Source: CAYMGM01 sp964390005 (lineage in GTDB: Bacteria; Pseudomonadota; Alphaproteobacteria; UBA9219). Taken from it: DNA of 64,000 bases. Positions 16,656 through 25,400 of this stretch are shown piece by piece. Position 1 is the first letter of the stretch. Each line of letters begins with the position of its first letter. Made by a program: the position numbers and the translations under genes. The notes beneath the pieces are model-generated. The model had not been told where the DNA came from. It saw only the letters and a list, made by a program, of their open reading frames with translations, and ran no database searches. Location: NCBI GenBank assembly GCA_964390005.1, contig CAYMGM010000003.1, positions 1 through 64,000 on the forward strand, given 5' to 3'.

Positions 16656-17516
16656 TTATAATTCATGCCGCAAAAATTGGCTGACCAGATTGATTTGGGG
16701 TCGTTCGGCCAAAGCGGGGTAATGGCCCACGCCTTCAAAATCGACAAGCTTGGCATGGGGCCCGCGCGTTTGCAGTTGAAGCGCCAAAGGCGGCGTTAGA
16801 ACGGGCGAATTGACGCCATGCAGCGCCAGCGTAGGACACGTGATCTGGTCGTAAAGAGCCCAGTCATCCCAAGCTTCTTTGGCATCGGCGGCCAGACGGT
16901 GGCGCAGCGCGATTTTTTTGTCATAGATATCGGTCCACGATCCGTCGGGCAACGCACGCCCATCGAATTGCCCGCGATAACGGCGCTCGTCATCGGTCAT
17001 GGGTCCGCCGGGTTGCAAAACCATGACGCGCCAATCGATAAAGCTTTGTCGGTCGGGGAAGATGTTCGTGCGCTCTAGCCAAGCGACCAGATCGGCAGAA
17101 AACGCCGCCGGGACTTCGGGCGCGACGTCGTTCATGACAAAATGCCGCACGGGCACTTTTTCATGGGCGATGGCGCGTACGCCAACCAGCCCGCCCAAAG
17201 ATGTGCCGATCCAATCGACAGCGGTCAGGCCCAGCGATTGGATCATTTGCGCGCAGTCTTGCGCATAGGTCGGGATAAAATAGCGCATGGGGTCGGCAGC
17301 CCAATCGCTTTGGCCGTGGCCAACCAGATCGGGCTTGATGACGCGGCGGCCTTCGCTGACCAGCGCTTCGGCCAGACGGTCAAAGCTGTGGCGCGTATGG
17401 ATCAATCCATGGACGCAAAAAACAGGGCAGGGATCGTCCCGATTGCCTTCGTCGTCATAGGCGAGGTTATAAAGAACGTTGCCGCTGGTATCGCGAATTG
17501 GAAAGGTCTGACTCAT
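16656..17516 (-). CDS. Alpha/beta-fold hydrolase
   Basis: The nucleophile elbow is WIGTSLGGLVGVRA (Ser around residue 123). An oxyanion loop is suggested by PVFCVHGLIHTRHSFDRLAE, and the catalytic His lies in VDFEGVGHYPALAERPQ. The acid is probably in LALHGVNSPVL or nearby. At 286 aa it is a single-domain cytoplasmic esterase/lipase-type enzyme. The substrate cannot be deduced. The gene is monocistronic, with about 160 bases to the upstream-lying 272-aa gene and a decayed otsB on its other side. Confidence 0.85.
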   Translation of the reverse strand: MSQTFPIRDTSGNVLYNLAYDDEGNRDDPCPVFCVHGLIHTRHSFDRLAEALVSEGRRVIKPDLVGHGQSDWAADPMRYFIPTYAQDCAQMIQSLGLTAVDWIGTSLGGLVGVRAIAHEKVPVRHFVMNDVAPEVPAAFSADLVAWLERTNIFPDRQSFIDWRVMVLQPGGPMTDDERRYRGQFDGRALPDGSWTDIYDKKIALRHRLAADAKEAWDDWALYDQITCPTLALHGVNSPVLTPPLALQLQTRGPHAKLVDFEGVGHYPALAERPQINLVSQFLRHEL

Positions 17517-17559
17517 GACGGCAGATTAGGGACTAGATTTTTAGGTGGCAAGGCTTTCT

Positions 17560-17990
17560 TCAATTGTTGGTTAAGGACGCGATCCAGTCGCGGACCTCTT
17601 GCGGCGATGACGGCGCGGCGGATGAGCGGCCTATACGCAGGCCGATGCCGCCTAGTGCTTCACTGGCCGCGATGGCCGCTAGATCCGTGATATCGTCGCC
17701 AAGAAAAACGGGGCGGCGACCTTGAAAAGGCGCCTCCGCCATAAAAGCACGAAGCGCTGTACCTCCCAGCTTGCTGTAAACGTGCGTCAGATTGCGCACC
17801 AAGGAAGACGGGACAAAACGTTTTGCGCGCGTGGTGTGATATCGAGAAGAGCCCCGTCGATATCAAGGAAAAGAGCGTCGTGCGTTGGATCCAAAGGGGG
17901 TGAGATTTGTTGCACGGCGTTAGTCCGTTGGGCCTGCGATAAAGTTTTCAATGTGCTTGGCGGCTCCAGCTTTACGACAAGCCAGGTCAA
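17560..17990 (-). pseudogene. otsB: Decayed trehalose-6-phosphate phosphatase gene
   Basis: Two minus-strand frames each hold one end of OtsB. The 17787-17990 frame has the N-terminal catalytic motif HDALFLDIDGALLDITP. The 17560-17802 frame has the C-terminal end GGTALRAFMAEAPFQ, then PVFLGDDITDLAAI with the HAD motif IV acids. The middle of the protein, about 120 residues including the cap, is missing, and the two halves are out of frame. It cannot make an active phosphatase. No otsA partner is in the window. Confidence 0.8.
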
Positions 17991-18135
17991 GCCGGGACAA
18001 GAAGCGGCAAAGCTGGGCCAGGGCGTTACGATGAAGGACGGCGATGGCCTGAGCGTGACGTTGCACTATGATGCCGAGTTGAAAGATCGCTATGTCGGCC
18101 ATGCCGGGATCCTTCAGGCGCGGTACGATTTTTGA
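17935..18135 (+). pseudogene. Orphan C-terminal gene fragment
   Basis: The plus-strand frame is protein-like only over its last 65 codons (FNVLGGSSFTTSQVKPG and DGDGLSVTLHYDAELKDRYV). The codons upstream in the same frame read as the antisense of otsB. I infer that the 5' part of a gene was lost when the otsB deletion occurred or at a neighbouring rearrangement. I do not recognise the parent family. Confidence 0.4.
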
Positions 18136-18170
18136 TCGGATATCGCCTGATACGATCTTTTCTTTATAAG

Positions 18171-18210
18171 AACGGGCGTTTGCACTTTCCCTGCAAACGC
18201 CCGTTTTGTT
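18171..18210. terminator. Strong hairpin, likely bidirectional terminator
   Basis: A perfect 14-base-pair stem (18171-18184 with 18192-18205) and a seven-base loop are followed by TTGTTGG. It lies 36 bases after the fragment ending at 18135 and can stop transcription arriving from the left. The remaining part of the gap up to 18431 contains a short CATCAT/ATGATG inverted repeat at 18286-18303 that could be an operator; nothing else is supported there. Confidence 0.7.
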
Positions 18211-18431
18211 GGTAAGGGATCATGCGCGCGCCGATCCTTTGGTGTATGGCCTTGTGTTGTTTTGTTTTTCGATCTCTTCGAACGGCATCATATCTTGATG
18301 ATGTACAAATCGACCCAGGACGGCTAGACTGGTCCTTCGGACTTAACCTTGTCCCTTTCTTCTACGTTCCTTTCTGCATGCCAAAGATCGCCAAAAGAGC
18401 GATCCCATCATTCTAACAAGGAGGATCTGTC

Positions 18432-19475
18432 ATGAAAGCTCTCGTCTATGAAGGCCCCGGCAAAAAAGCCCTGAAAGAATGCCCCAAGCCGCAAATCAAA
18501 GATCCGGGCGACGCGATTGTGCGCCTGACCAAAACGACGATATGCGGGACCGATCTTCATATTTTGAAAGGCGACGTCGCGACATGCGCGCCGGGCCGCA
18601 TTTTAGGGCATGAAGGCGTCGGCGTTATCGACAGCGTTGGGGCTGCCGTAACAAACTTCCGCCCGGGCGACCGTGTGTTGATCTCTTGTATTACGGCCTG
18701 TGGTCATTGCGATTTTTGCCGCAAAGGCATGTTCTCGCATTGTAAAACGGGCGGTTGGATTTTAGGCAACGAGATCGACGGCACGCAAGCCGAGTTCGTT
18801 CGCACCCCGCATGCCGATACAAGCCTTTACCCTATTCCTGCTGGGGCGGATGAAGAAGCGCTTGTGATGCTCAGCGACATTTTGCCAACGGGTTTCGAGT
18901 GCGGCGTTTTGAACGGCAAGGTCGAGCCCGGATGCAGCGTTGCCATTGTCGGCGCAGGCCCCATCGGCATCGCCGCTTTGCTGACGGCGCAATTCTATAG
19001 CCCGGCCAAGATCATTATGATTGACCTTGACGACAACCGTCTGGATACGGCCCTGCGTTTTGGGGCGACCGATAGCGTGAACAGTGGCGACGGCAAAGCC
19101 ATTGAGAAAGTGATGGCGCTGACGGAAGGGGCTGGGGTGGACGTAGCGATTGAAGCCGTTGGTATCCCGGCGACTTTCGAGCTTTGCCAAGGCCTGATTG
19201 CGCCGGGCGGACGCATTGCCAATATTGGCGTCCACGGGACCAAGGTTGACCTGTACATGGATAAGCTTTGGGATCGTAACATCACGATCACGACGCGCCT
19301 TGTCGATACCGAGACGACGCCGATGTTGCTAAAGACGGTTCAATCGAAAAAGATCGACCCGACGCGGCTTGTGACGCACCGTTTTAAGCTCAGCGATATT
19401 CTGAGCGCGTATGAAACGTTTGGTAAAGCGGCGCAAACGAAAGCGCTGAAGGTGATCATCGAAAATGACCTTTAA
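18432..19475 (+). CDS. Zinc-dependent medium-chain alcohol dehydrogenase
   Basis: The enzyme oxidises or reduces alcohols/aldehydes with NAD(P). The catalytic zinc ligands are in TICGTDLHIL (Cys, around residue 38) and ILGHEGVGVI (His-Glu). The structural zinc lobe is CGHCDFCRKGMFSHC. The cofactor Rossmann motif is VAIVGAGPIGIAALLTA, and MIDLDDNRLD places an Asp at the end of strand 2, favouring NAD over NADP. The overall pattern is close to isopropanol/threonine-type dehydrogenases. An exceptional ribosome binding site (AAGGAGGATCT) implies strong translation. A terminator follows directly, so the gene is monocistronic. Confidence 0.92.
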   Translation: MKALVYEGPGKKALKECPKPQIKDPGDAIVRLTKTTICGTDLHILKGDVATCAPGRILGHEGVGVIDSVGAAVTNFRPGDRVLISCITACGHCDFCRKGMFSHCKTGGWILGNEIDGTQAEFVRTPHADTSLYPIPAGADEEALVMLSDILPTGFECGVLNGKVEPGCSVAIVGAGPIGIAALLTAQFYSPAKIIMIDLDDNRLDTALRFGATDSVNSGDGKAIEKVMALTEGAGVDVAIEAVGIPATFELCQGLIAPGGRIANIGVHGTKVDLYMDKLWDRNITITTRLVDTETTPMLLKTVQSKKIDPTRLVTHRFKLSDILSAYETFGKAAQTKALKVIIENDL

Positions 19476-19507
19476 AGACGTCGTTTGAGGTAAACAAAAG
19501 AGCGAAG

Positions 19508-19538
19508 GGCTCCGGCGTGGCGCCGGGGCCTTTCTTTT
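19508..19538 (+). terminator. Rho-independent terminator after the alcohol dehydrogenase
   Basis: A ten-base-pair GC-rich stem (19508-19517 with 19521-19530, one G-T pair) with a three-base loop is followed by TTTCTTTT. It ends the alcohol dehydrogenase transcript 33 bases after its stop codon and marks the last clearly chromosomal feature before the accessory region. Confidence 0.85.
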
Positions 19539-19540
19539 GT

Positions 19541-19568
19541 CTCATCGGCTTCATAGAGGCATGCGGTT
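19541..19568 (-). repeat. Inverted copy of the 28-base repeat core
   Basis: The reverse complement differs from the core at 39-66 by one base and closely matches 343-370 and 480-507. It directly follows the terminator of the alcohol dehydrogenase and lies about 35 bases before the decayed defence-operon fragment, near the chromosome/accessory boundary. Confidence 0.75.
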
Positions 19569-19601
19569 CGATTCTTCCCTATTGTGAATGGGCGCTGCAC
19601 C

Positions 19602-19898
19602 AAGCCTAATCTTCACCGTCAGCGACGAAACAAATGTTCCGCTTTGCCGAAAAACAGGCCTTTCAGAAGCAAAAAGCGGCGCTCAAAAAGCGCCGCGAGC
19701 TTTTTCAAAGCCAAGACAAGATCGACGCAAGACGCGAAGAGCTTCTGAATCAACGGGAACGGCGACTGCAGGGTCGTTGGTCTGAGATCAAAAACCTGTT
19801 TTGCATCCGGTGGATGTCAACCTATGACCAAAAAGCAAAAGCTGGAATTGACGTTAATTAGGAAGGATCAGAGGTCTTGGTTGGGGCCTCGGATTTTG
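19602..19898 (+). pseudogene. Relic of SNF2 helicase tail joined to the mod start
   Basis: Bases 19602-19630 match the helicase gene near 30645-30672. After a deletion, 19635-19810 match its last 180 bases (QAFQKQKAAL, ELFQSQDKIDARREELLNQ). At 19824 an ATG begins a near-identical copy of the first 26 codons of the mod gene at 32473 (MTKKQKLELT, then a stop). The two genes that separate helicase and mod in the intact operon are absent. One lost base would place the helicase stop at the mod ATGA. It is non-functional. The bases up to 20141 hold nothing I can support. Confidence 0.85.
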
Positions 19899-20141
19899 CT
19901 GGCCTGATCGCACTTGATGTGAAGAAATAACTCGTTGAATTAAAATGGAAATCGTTAAGGCAAAAAACCTATTACCCCACGATGTTACCCCCAATCCCCA
20001 AAACGGCCAAAACCACACCAGCTAGCCTTCGAACCAAGGACCATCATTCAACTTAAAAGGGAGATTAGCACGAAACATCTACGCTCACAAACGACCAATC
20101 TTTGTTGCTCGTAGAAGTCCTTACAAACAACCAAGCCCCTC

Positions 20142-20960
20142 TTAAAGGCTTCTCTGTCCCGGTTTGGGTGTCGGCAATCCAGCGTGTCTTTGTTTGTTGT
20201 CGGGACGGAAGGCTGAAAACCCGTTGGGATCAAGCTCTGGCGCTACCTTTTCACCAAAAACGAAAAGAAGGTCTCGGTTTAGGCATGCTATTTGTTTTGG
20301 GCTCAGCGACCATTTTTCAAACAGCTGCGTCCTGAACGAGATCAAGCGTTCGTAATTGTTGGGATGAAGTTTGCCTTCGCCGACTTCGATGCATCGATTG
20401 AGCCAGTAACTATGCGTGTACGCAAGCATCAGCGAACGATAGCCAAACTTGCTTGATTGAACTGCAGGCGCGTTCATAAAATTGATAACAGCACGCGTTT
20501 CTCCAACGGTCAGCGATCCGGATTTGAGAAGAGCGCGGTACATCCAGGAAATCATATCGCGCTCGAGACCAACAAATCCTTGGGCTGGGAGCTTCTCTGC
20601 TCTGAGCATGACATATTCGACGGCGCTTAGATATTCGCTGTCCCTGTTTTTTTCGCCGTTGTCTGGCGTGAGTTCTGTTTCTGGTTTTCCGTTCGGAGAA
20701 GACGGTTTCTTGGGATTCTTTTTGAGACCAAGTTTGGTATAATCTTGAAATCCTTGTTTTGGAACAATACCCCATTTCTTACCGCAGGAAGGTCCCGCTG
20801 GAACTTCGCCATAAACCGGATGTCGTAGGATCAAGGCGATGCCTGTCGGAAGATCGCGGGGGCAGAAAGCGCATTCAGCGACCGTAACGAAATCACGCCG
20901 TAAAAGAGGAAAGGCATGTTCGTTCAGGTTCGAGGTATCGATTAAAGGTTTATGAGCCAT
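20142..20960 (-). CDS. Protein of unknown function with N-terminal Cys pairs (272 aa)
   Basis: I do not recognise the family. The N-terminus has CAFCPRDLP and, 24 residues on, PSCGKKWGI, spaced like a small zinc-binding unit. A Lys/Pro/Glu-rich linker follows (around 78-108), then a helical domain with ERDMISWMYRALLKSGS and SYWLNRCIEVGEGKL. The product is soluble. Composition is somewhat lower in GC than the chromosome to the left, fitting acquired DNA. It is divergent from the DUF5710 gene across 150 bases, so a shared control region is likely. Confidence 0.65.
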   Translation of the reverse strand: MAHKPLIDTSNLNEHAFPLLRRDFVTVAECAFCPRDLPTGIALILRHPVYGEVPAGPSCGKKWGIVPKQGFQDYTKLGLKKNPKKPSSPNGKPETELTPDNGEKNRDSEYLSAVEYVMLRAEKLPAQGFVGLERDMISWMYRALLKSGSLTVGETRAVINFMNAPAVQSSKFGYRSLMLAYTHSYWLNRCIEVGEGKLHPNNYERLISFRTQLFEKWSLSPKQIACLNRDLLFVFGEKVAPELDPNGFSAFRPDNKQRHAGLPTPKPGQRSL

Positions 20961-21110
20961 TTTCGTGATGTCTTTATAAAATCCCGGATCCGGCTCATCC
21001 TAAATATCCCGAACGCTCTTTTTCAAGAGGATATCCTATTGGTTTCATAGAAAAAACTGCTTAATATCGGCGTTTGAATCGTATAACGCTTTATTCCAGC
21101 AAGGAAAATC

Positions 21111-22163
21111 ATGCCGCGTGTTGACCTTTGTGTCCCTTTTTCTGAAAAGGATGAAGCGAAAAAACTTGGCGCACGGTGGGATGCTGCGCACAAAGTTTGG
21201 TTTGTTCCCGAGGGGCTTGCGGCGGCACCTTTTGTACGCTGGCTGCCTGTGCCGGATGATGAGCCATCGGAGGTCCACATCACGCAACCGACCTCTTTCG
21301 ATCATCCTGTTGTGCGGTACGATCCCGAACTGCCGGACGATCTTTTCAGCCCTCGACGCATCGCATCAACGCAGGAAATTGCTGATTGCTTCTGGCAGGA
21401 CGGTCGCCTTTTTCTGCTTCCGGTTCCCAAGGAAGATCAGGACCGTATTTTGGCCGCCGGAGCGCAACAAGGAGGCGGGGGCCTCTTTATAGGACGCGGG
21501 ACTAATATTGATTTTGCCGCGTTAAACCCGTTTCTTCCTTTCGTCGGCAAATCCATCATCATGCCGCGCCTTGGAGATCTGATCCCCGCATCATCCTTTG
21601 GGGCCAATCTCTGCAATCTTCTGACGCGCCCCTCCTGGGACAAACTGCGGCAACGGACATTCGCCGAAACAGATGGACGGTGTGAAATTTGCGGCTCGAC
21701 CGAGCATCTGGAATGTCATGAATACTGGAAATATTTCGAGCCTCTGCCGCTCTATCTGGAAAAAGGAGCCTGTGGCGTTCAAAAGCTTGCTCGGCTTATG
21801 CCTCTTTGCGCTGCCTGTCATGAAACCTATCATCTGGGACTTGCCAACGTGCGAGGCCGATTTGAAATCGTCCGGGCACGCCTTCGCGCGATGAATCGCT
21901 GGACGGAAGAAGAGTATGCCGATTATGGAGACTTTCTTGATGAGCGCAGCGCGCGGCGCACCGAATGCTTCTGGGTTTTAGATTTTTCAGAACTGAAGGA
22001 AAGCACGCTTTCAGTCCACGACAAGTGGCGTTTGCGCCAGGATGGCTTTCTTGTCTGTAACACGCAGACAGGAACAACGGAAACCATGATCCTTGGCATT
22101 CCTTGGGAACACAGGGGCCAATCGCATGCGTTAATGGATCCCGTCATTGCGTACTACGAATGA
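21111..22163 (+). CDS. DUF5710 and HNH-like nuclease-domain protein
   Basis: Residues 3-45 form a DUF5710 domain (DLCVPFSEKDEAKKLGARWD, then VWFVPEG), a small nucleic-acid-associated module also seen in TraC-type primases. The second half has an HNH arrangement: CEICGSTEHLECHEYW, then PLCAACHETYHLG. The two Cys pairs would hold a structural zinc, and the His residues of ECHE and the final H would serve the active site. I infer DNA or RNA cleavage. No partner gene overlaps; the small membrane ORF and the nuclease-helicase gene follow on the same strand. Confidence 0.7.
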   Translation: MPRVDLCVPFSEKDEAKKLGARWDAAHKVWFVPEGLAAAPFVRWLPVPDDEPSEVHITQPTSFDHPVVRYDPELPDDLFSPRRIASTQEIADCFWQDGRLFLLPVPKEDQDRILAAGAQQGGGGLFIGRGTNIDFAALNPFLPFVGKSIIMPRLGDLIPASSFGANLCNLLTRPSWDKLRQRTFAETDGRCEICGSTEHLECHEYWKYFEPLPLYLEKGACGVQKLARLMPLCAACHETYHLGLANVRGRFEIVRARLRAMNRWTEEEYADYGDFLDERSARRTECFWVLDFSELKESTLSVHDKWRLRQDGFLVCNTQTGTTETMILGIPWEHRGQSHALMDPVIAYYE

Positions 22164-22270
22164 ACTGCTCAGTAAAAATGCACTCAATCTTTTGTCATGT
22201 GACCATTTCTGACCCATTGTGGCCCTATAAAGACAACAACATTTCCTAATTTGGTGTTTCGGAGGGGCGG

Positions 22271-22408
22271 ATGGATCGGGAACGGAATGCTCCCTTGCAG
22301 CCGATGGCGGACGACAGGGCGTACAAACCGGAGTTCGTTATCGTCTTCAGCGCATTGGCTATCTGCGGGGCTCTGGTTGGATTCTTGGTTGGTTATCTTT
22401 ATCGATAA
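22271..22408 (+). CDS. Small single-pass membrane protein (45 aa)
   Basis: The frame begins MDRERNAPLQPMADD and continues with the hydrophobic helix FVIVFSALAICGALVGFLVG, ending LYR. A strong ribosome binding site (CGGAGGGGCGG) ends at the start codon. The helix has about 20 residues after a charged N-terminus, which suggests an inner-membrane protein with a cytoplasmic N-terminus. It lies in the gap between the DUF5710 gene and the nuclease-helicase, ending 23 bases before the latter, so the two could be co-transcribed. No family recognised; being so short, it could still be spurious. Confidence 0.55.
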   Translation: MDRERNAPLQPMADDRAYKPEFVIVFSALAICGALVGFLVGYLYR

Positions 22409-22431
22409 CACAAAGGAGGCTTGGGGGCGTT

Positions 22432-25400
22432 ATGCGGAGAGACGAAGGAACAGGGCGTATTTTCTATGCGCCGACGGATTTGGTGACATATCTTGAATGT
22501 CCCTTTGCCACGTTGTTCGATCTTCAACAAACGCTTCACCCCATCAAACTTGCCAAGAGCGAAGACGATAGCGCGAAGCTTCTTGAACAAAAGGGGCTGG
22601 AACACGAACGGCACTATCTTGAACAGCTTCGGCGCGAGGACCTCTCAGTCGTCGAGATCCCGTCGAATATTTCCATTCCTCGACGGATCGAGATGACGCG
22701 TGCGGCGCTGAAGGCAGGTCCTGATGTGATTTATCAAGCGGCGCTTGGCGACGAGGTTTGGACAGGGTTTGCCGATTTTCTTTTGAAAACAGACCGGCCT
22801 TCGGGGCTGGGGGCGTTCAGCTATGAAGTTGCCGACACGAAACTCGCCCTTTCGCCAAGGCCGGAGTTTGTCGTTCAGCTTTTTGTCTATTGCGAGCTTT
22901 TAGCCAAGGAGCAGGATCTCGTTCCACGCGATCTGCACATTGTCTTGGGCGACAAGAGCAAGGTTTCTTTGCGCCTCGACGATTTTCGCTATTATCAGAA
23001 ACTGGCGCAGGAGCGGTTTCTCTCTTTCGTTGAAAAAGGACATATGCCGCAGCCGGGCGAACCTTGCGCCCATTGTGACAAGTGCCGTTGGTTGAGTCTC
23101 TGCGAAGAGGAATGGGAGCGCACGGAACATCTTTCTTTTGTCGCGAATATTCGGGGCGAGCAGATCAAGAAACTCCGCCGCGCCGGGATCAACAGCATGC
23201 GCGATCTTGCAGCCCTGCCGGAGGGGCAGTCCGTTCCAAAAATGGCGCCTGAAACGCTGGCGACATTACGTGAGCAAGCACGTCTTCAGATCGCCAAAAA
23301 GGATGATGGCGAGAATCGCTGTGTTCTTTTGCCGTTTGCCCTGCATAAGGGACTTGCGCGTCTCCCTAAGCCCAATGAGGGCGATCTTTTCTTCGATATG
23401 GAGGGCGATCCGTATTACGACAATCCCCGCCTTGAATATCTCTTTGGCTTTGTTCTTTTGAATGAGCAAAAAGAGGACGTGTTCAAACCGTTTTGGGCGC
23501 ATGATCGCGCGGCAGAAAAGAAGGCGTTTGAGGACGTGATGGATTTCATCATGGCGCGGCTTGAAGCCTATCCCGACGCCTATATCTATCATTATGCGGC
23601 TTATGAAGAGACGGCGCTCAAGAATCTTGCCATGTATCACGGCACGCGCGAGGCCGAGGTCGATCATCTTTTGCGCAATCGCAAGCTTGTCGATCTTTAC
23701 AAAGTTGTGCATGAGGGCATCCGCGTTTCCGAACCGCGCTACTCGATCAAAAATCTTGAGCATTTCTATGCGGAAAAGCGCGGCGGCGAGGTCAAGACAG
23801 CGGGCGACAGCATCGTTATGTACGAAAAATGGCGCGTGTTACAGGACGATACCATCCTTCAGGAAATAGCCGATTACAACGAGTTCGATTGCCGTTCGAC
23901 CCTGCAATGCCGGGATTGGCTGCTAACCCTCAGACCGGAGGAGATGGATTGGTTTGCGCCTTACACAGACGATGCGGAGGCGCGGGAGAACGAGGCAAAG
24001 CGTCGAGAAGCAGAAGCGGCGACGGCACAGCTTGCCGCGAACCTGACAAACAGCGTTTCGGAACAGGAAGCAGCATGGCGCGGTCTTTTAGGGCAGCTCT
24101 TGACCTTTCACCGACGTGAAGCAAAGCCGGGATGGTGGGCCTTCTTCACGCGGCGCGATCTAACGGACAAGGAGCTTATCGACGACGCGGAATGCCTTGG
24201 AAAATGTGAACGCGATATATCAGCGCAACCCTATAAACTCGGCCCACGTGACAGGTCTCTGGTTTACGAATACAGGTTTCCGCCCCAAGACACAAAAATG
24301 CGAGAGGAGTATGATCCGGTCAATGCCTTCACCGGCAAGCGGATCGGTAAGATCGTTGGCCTTGATCGAAAAGGCGGCAAGGTTGCCCTTAAAATCGGAG
24401 ACAAGCAGGCAAACCCGCCCGATCTTCTTTCGCTTATCCCGCAGAAACCGATTGAAAATAACGATATTCGTGGGGCCATCGGACGCTATGCCGAGGCTGT
24501 TGCAAGCGGAAGCGTCTCGCGTTACGCGGCCATTACGAGCATCCTGCGCCGTGATTTGCCTCGCCTTTCGGGGAGGGCTGAGGGGGCAAGCATACTTGGG
24601 CAAGGGGATGACACAACGTCGGCCTGTATCGATGCGGTCGGACGCCTCGACAACAGCCATTTGCTGATCCAAGGTCCGCCCGGAACGGGGAAGACCTATA
24701 CCTCGTCTCATGCGATTGTTGCCCTTTTGAAGGCTGGAAAACGTGTCGGCGTTGCCTCGAATGCGCATAAGGCGATCAACAATTTGTTGGAGGCTGTTGA
24801 GAAGGAAGCCGAAAAACAGAACGTCAGATTCCGAGGCGTCAAAAAATGCACATATGACGATCATGCGCTTGCCAGCCGAGGGTTTATCGAGAACACGACA
24901 GACCTTAAACAGGCCGAAAGCGGCGGCTATAGCCTTGTCGCAGGCACGGCGTGGCTCTTTTCGCGCGTAGCGTTTGATCAAACGCTAGATTATCTCTTCG
25001 TTGACGAGGCAGGACAAGTCAGCCTCGCCAATGTCGTCGCAATGGGAACGGCGGCGCGCAATATCGTGCTTGTCGGCGATCAGATGCAGCTTGCTCAGCC
25101 AATCCAAGGCGCCCATCCGGGGCAATCCGGCCTTTCGGCTTTGGAATATCTTTTAGGGGACGCGGCAACGGTTCCGCCCGAACGCGGTATTTTTCTTGCC
25201 ACGACGCGCCGCATGCATCCAGCCTTGTGCGGTTTTATCTCTGCCGCCGTTTATGAGGGCAAACTGCTTCCCGAACTCGACAATGCGCGCCGCCATCTTG
25301 TGGTGAACGGGCCGGAGGAAGATGAGGCTATTGTTCCGGCAGGCATTCGGTTTATCGAGGTTGAGCACGAAGGATGTTCGCAAAAAAGCGAAGAGGAAGT

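Noticed and set aside
18222..18416. Frame of 64 codons ahead of the alcohol dehydrogenase
   Set aside because: The hydrophobic, Cys/Phe-rich composition and lack of a ribosome binding site suggest a chance frame in the promoter region.
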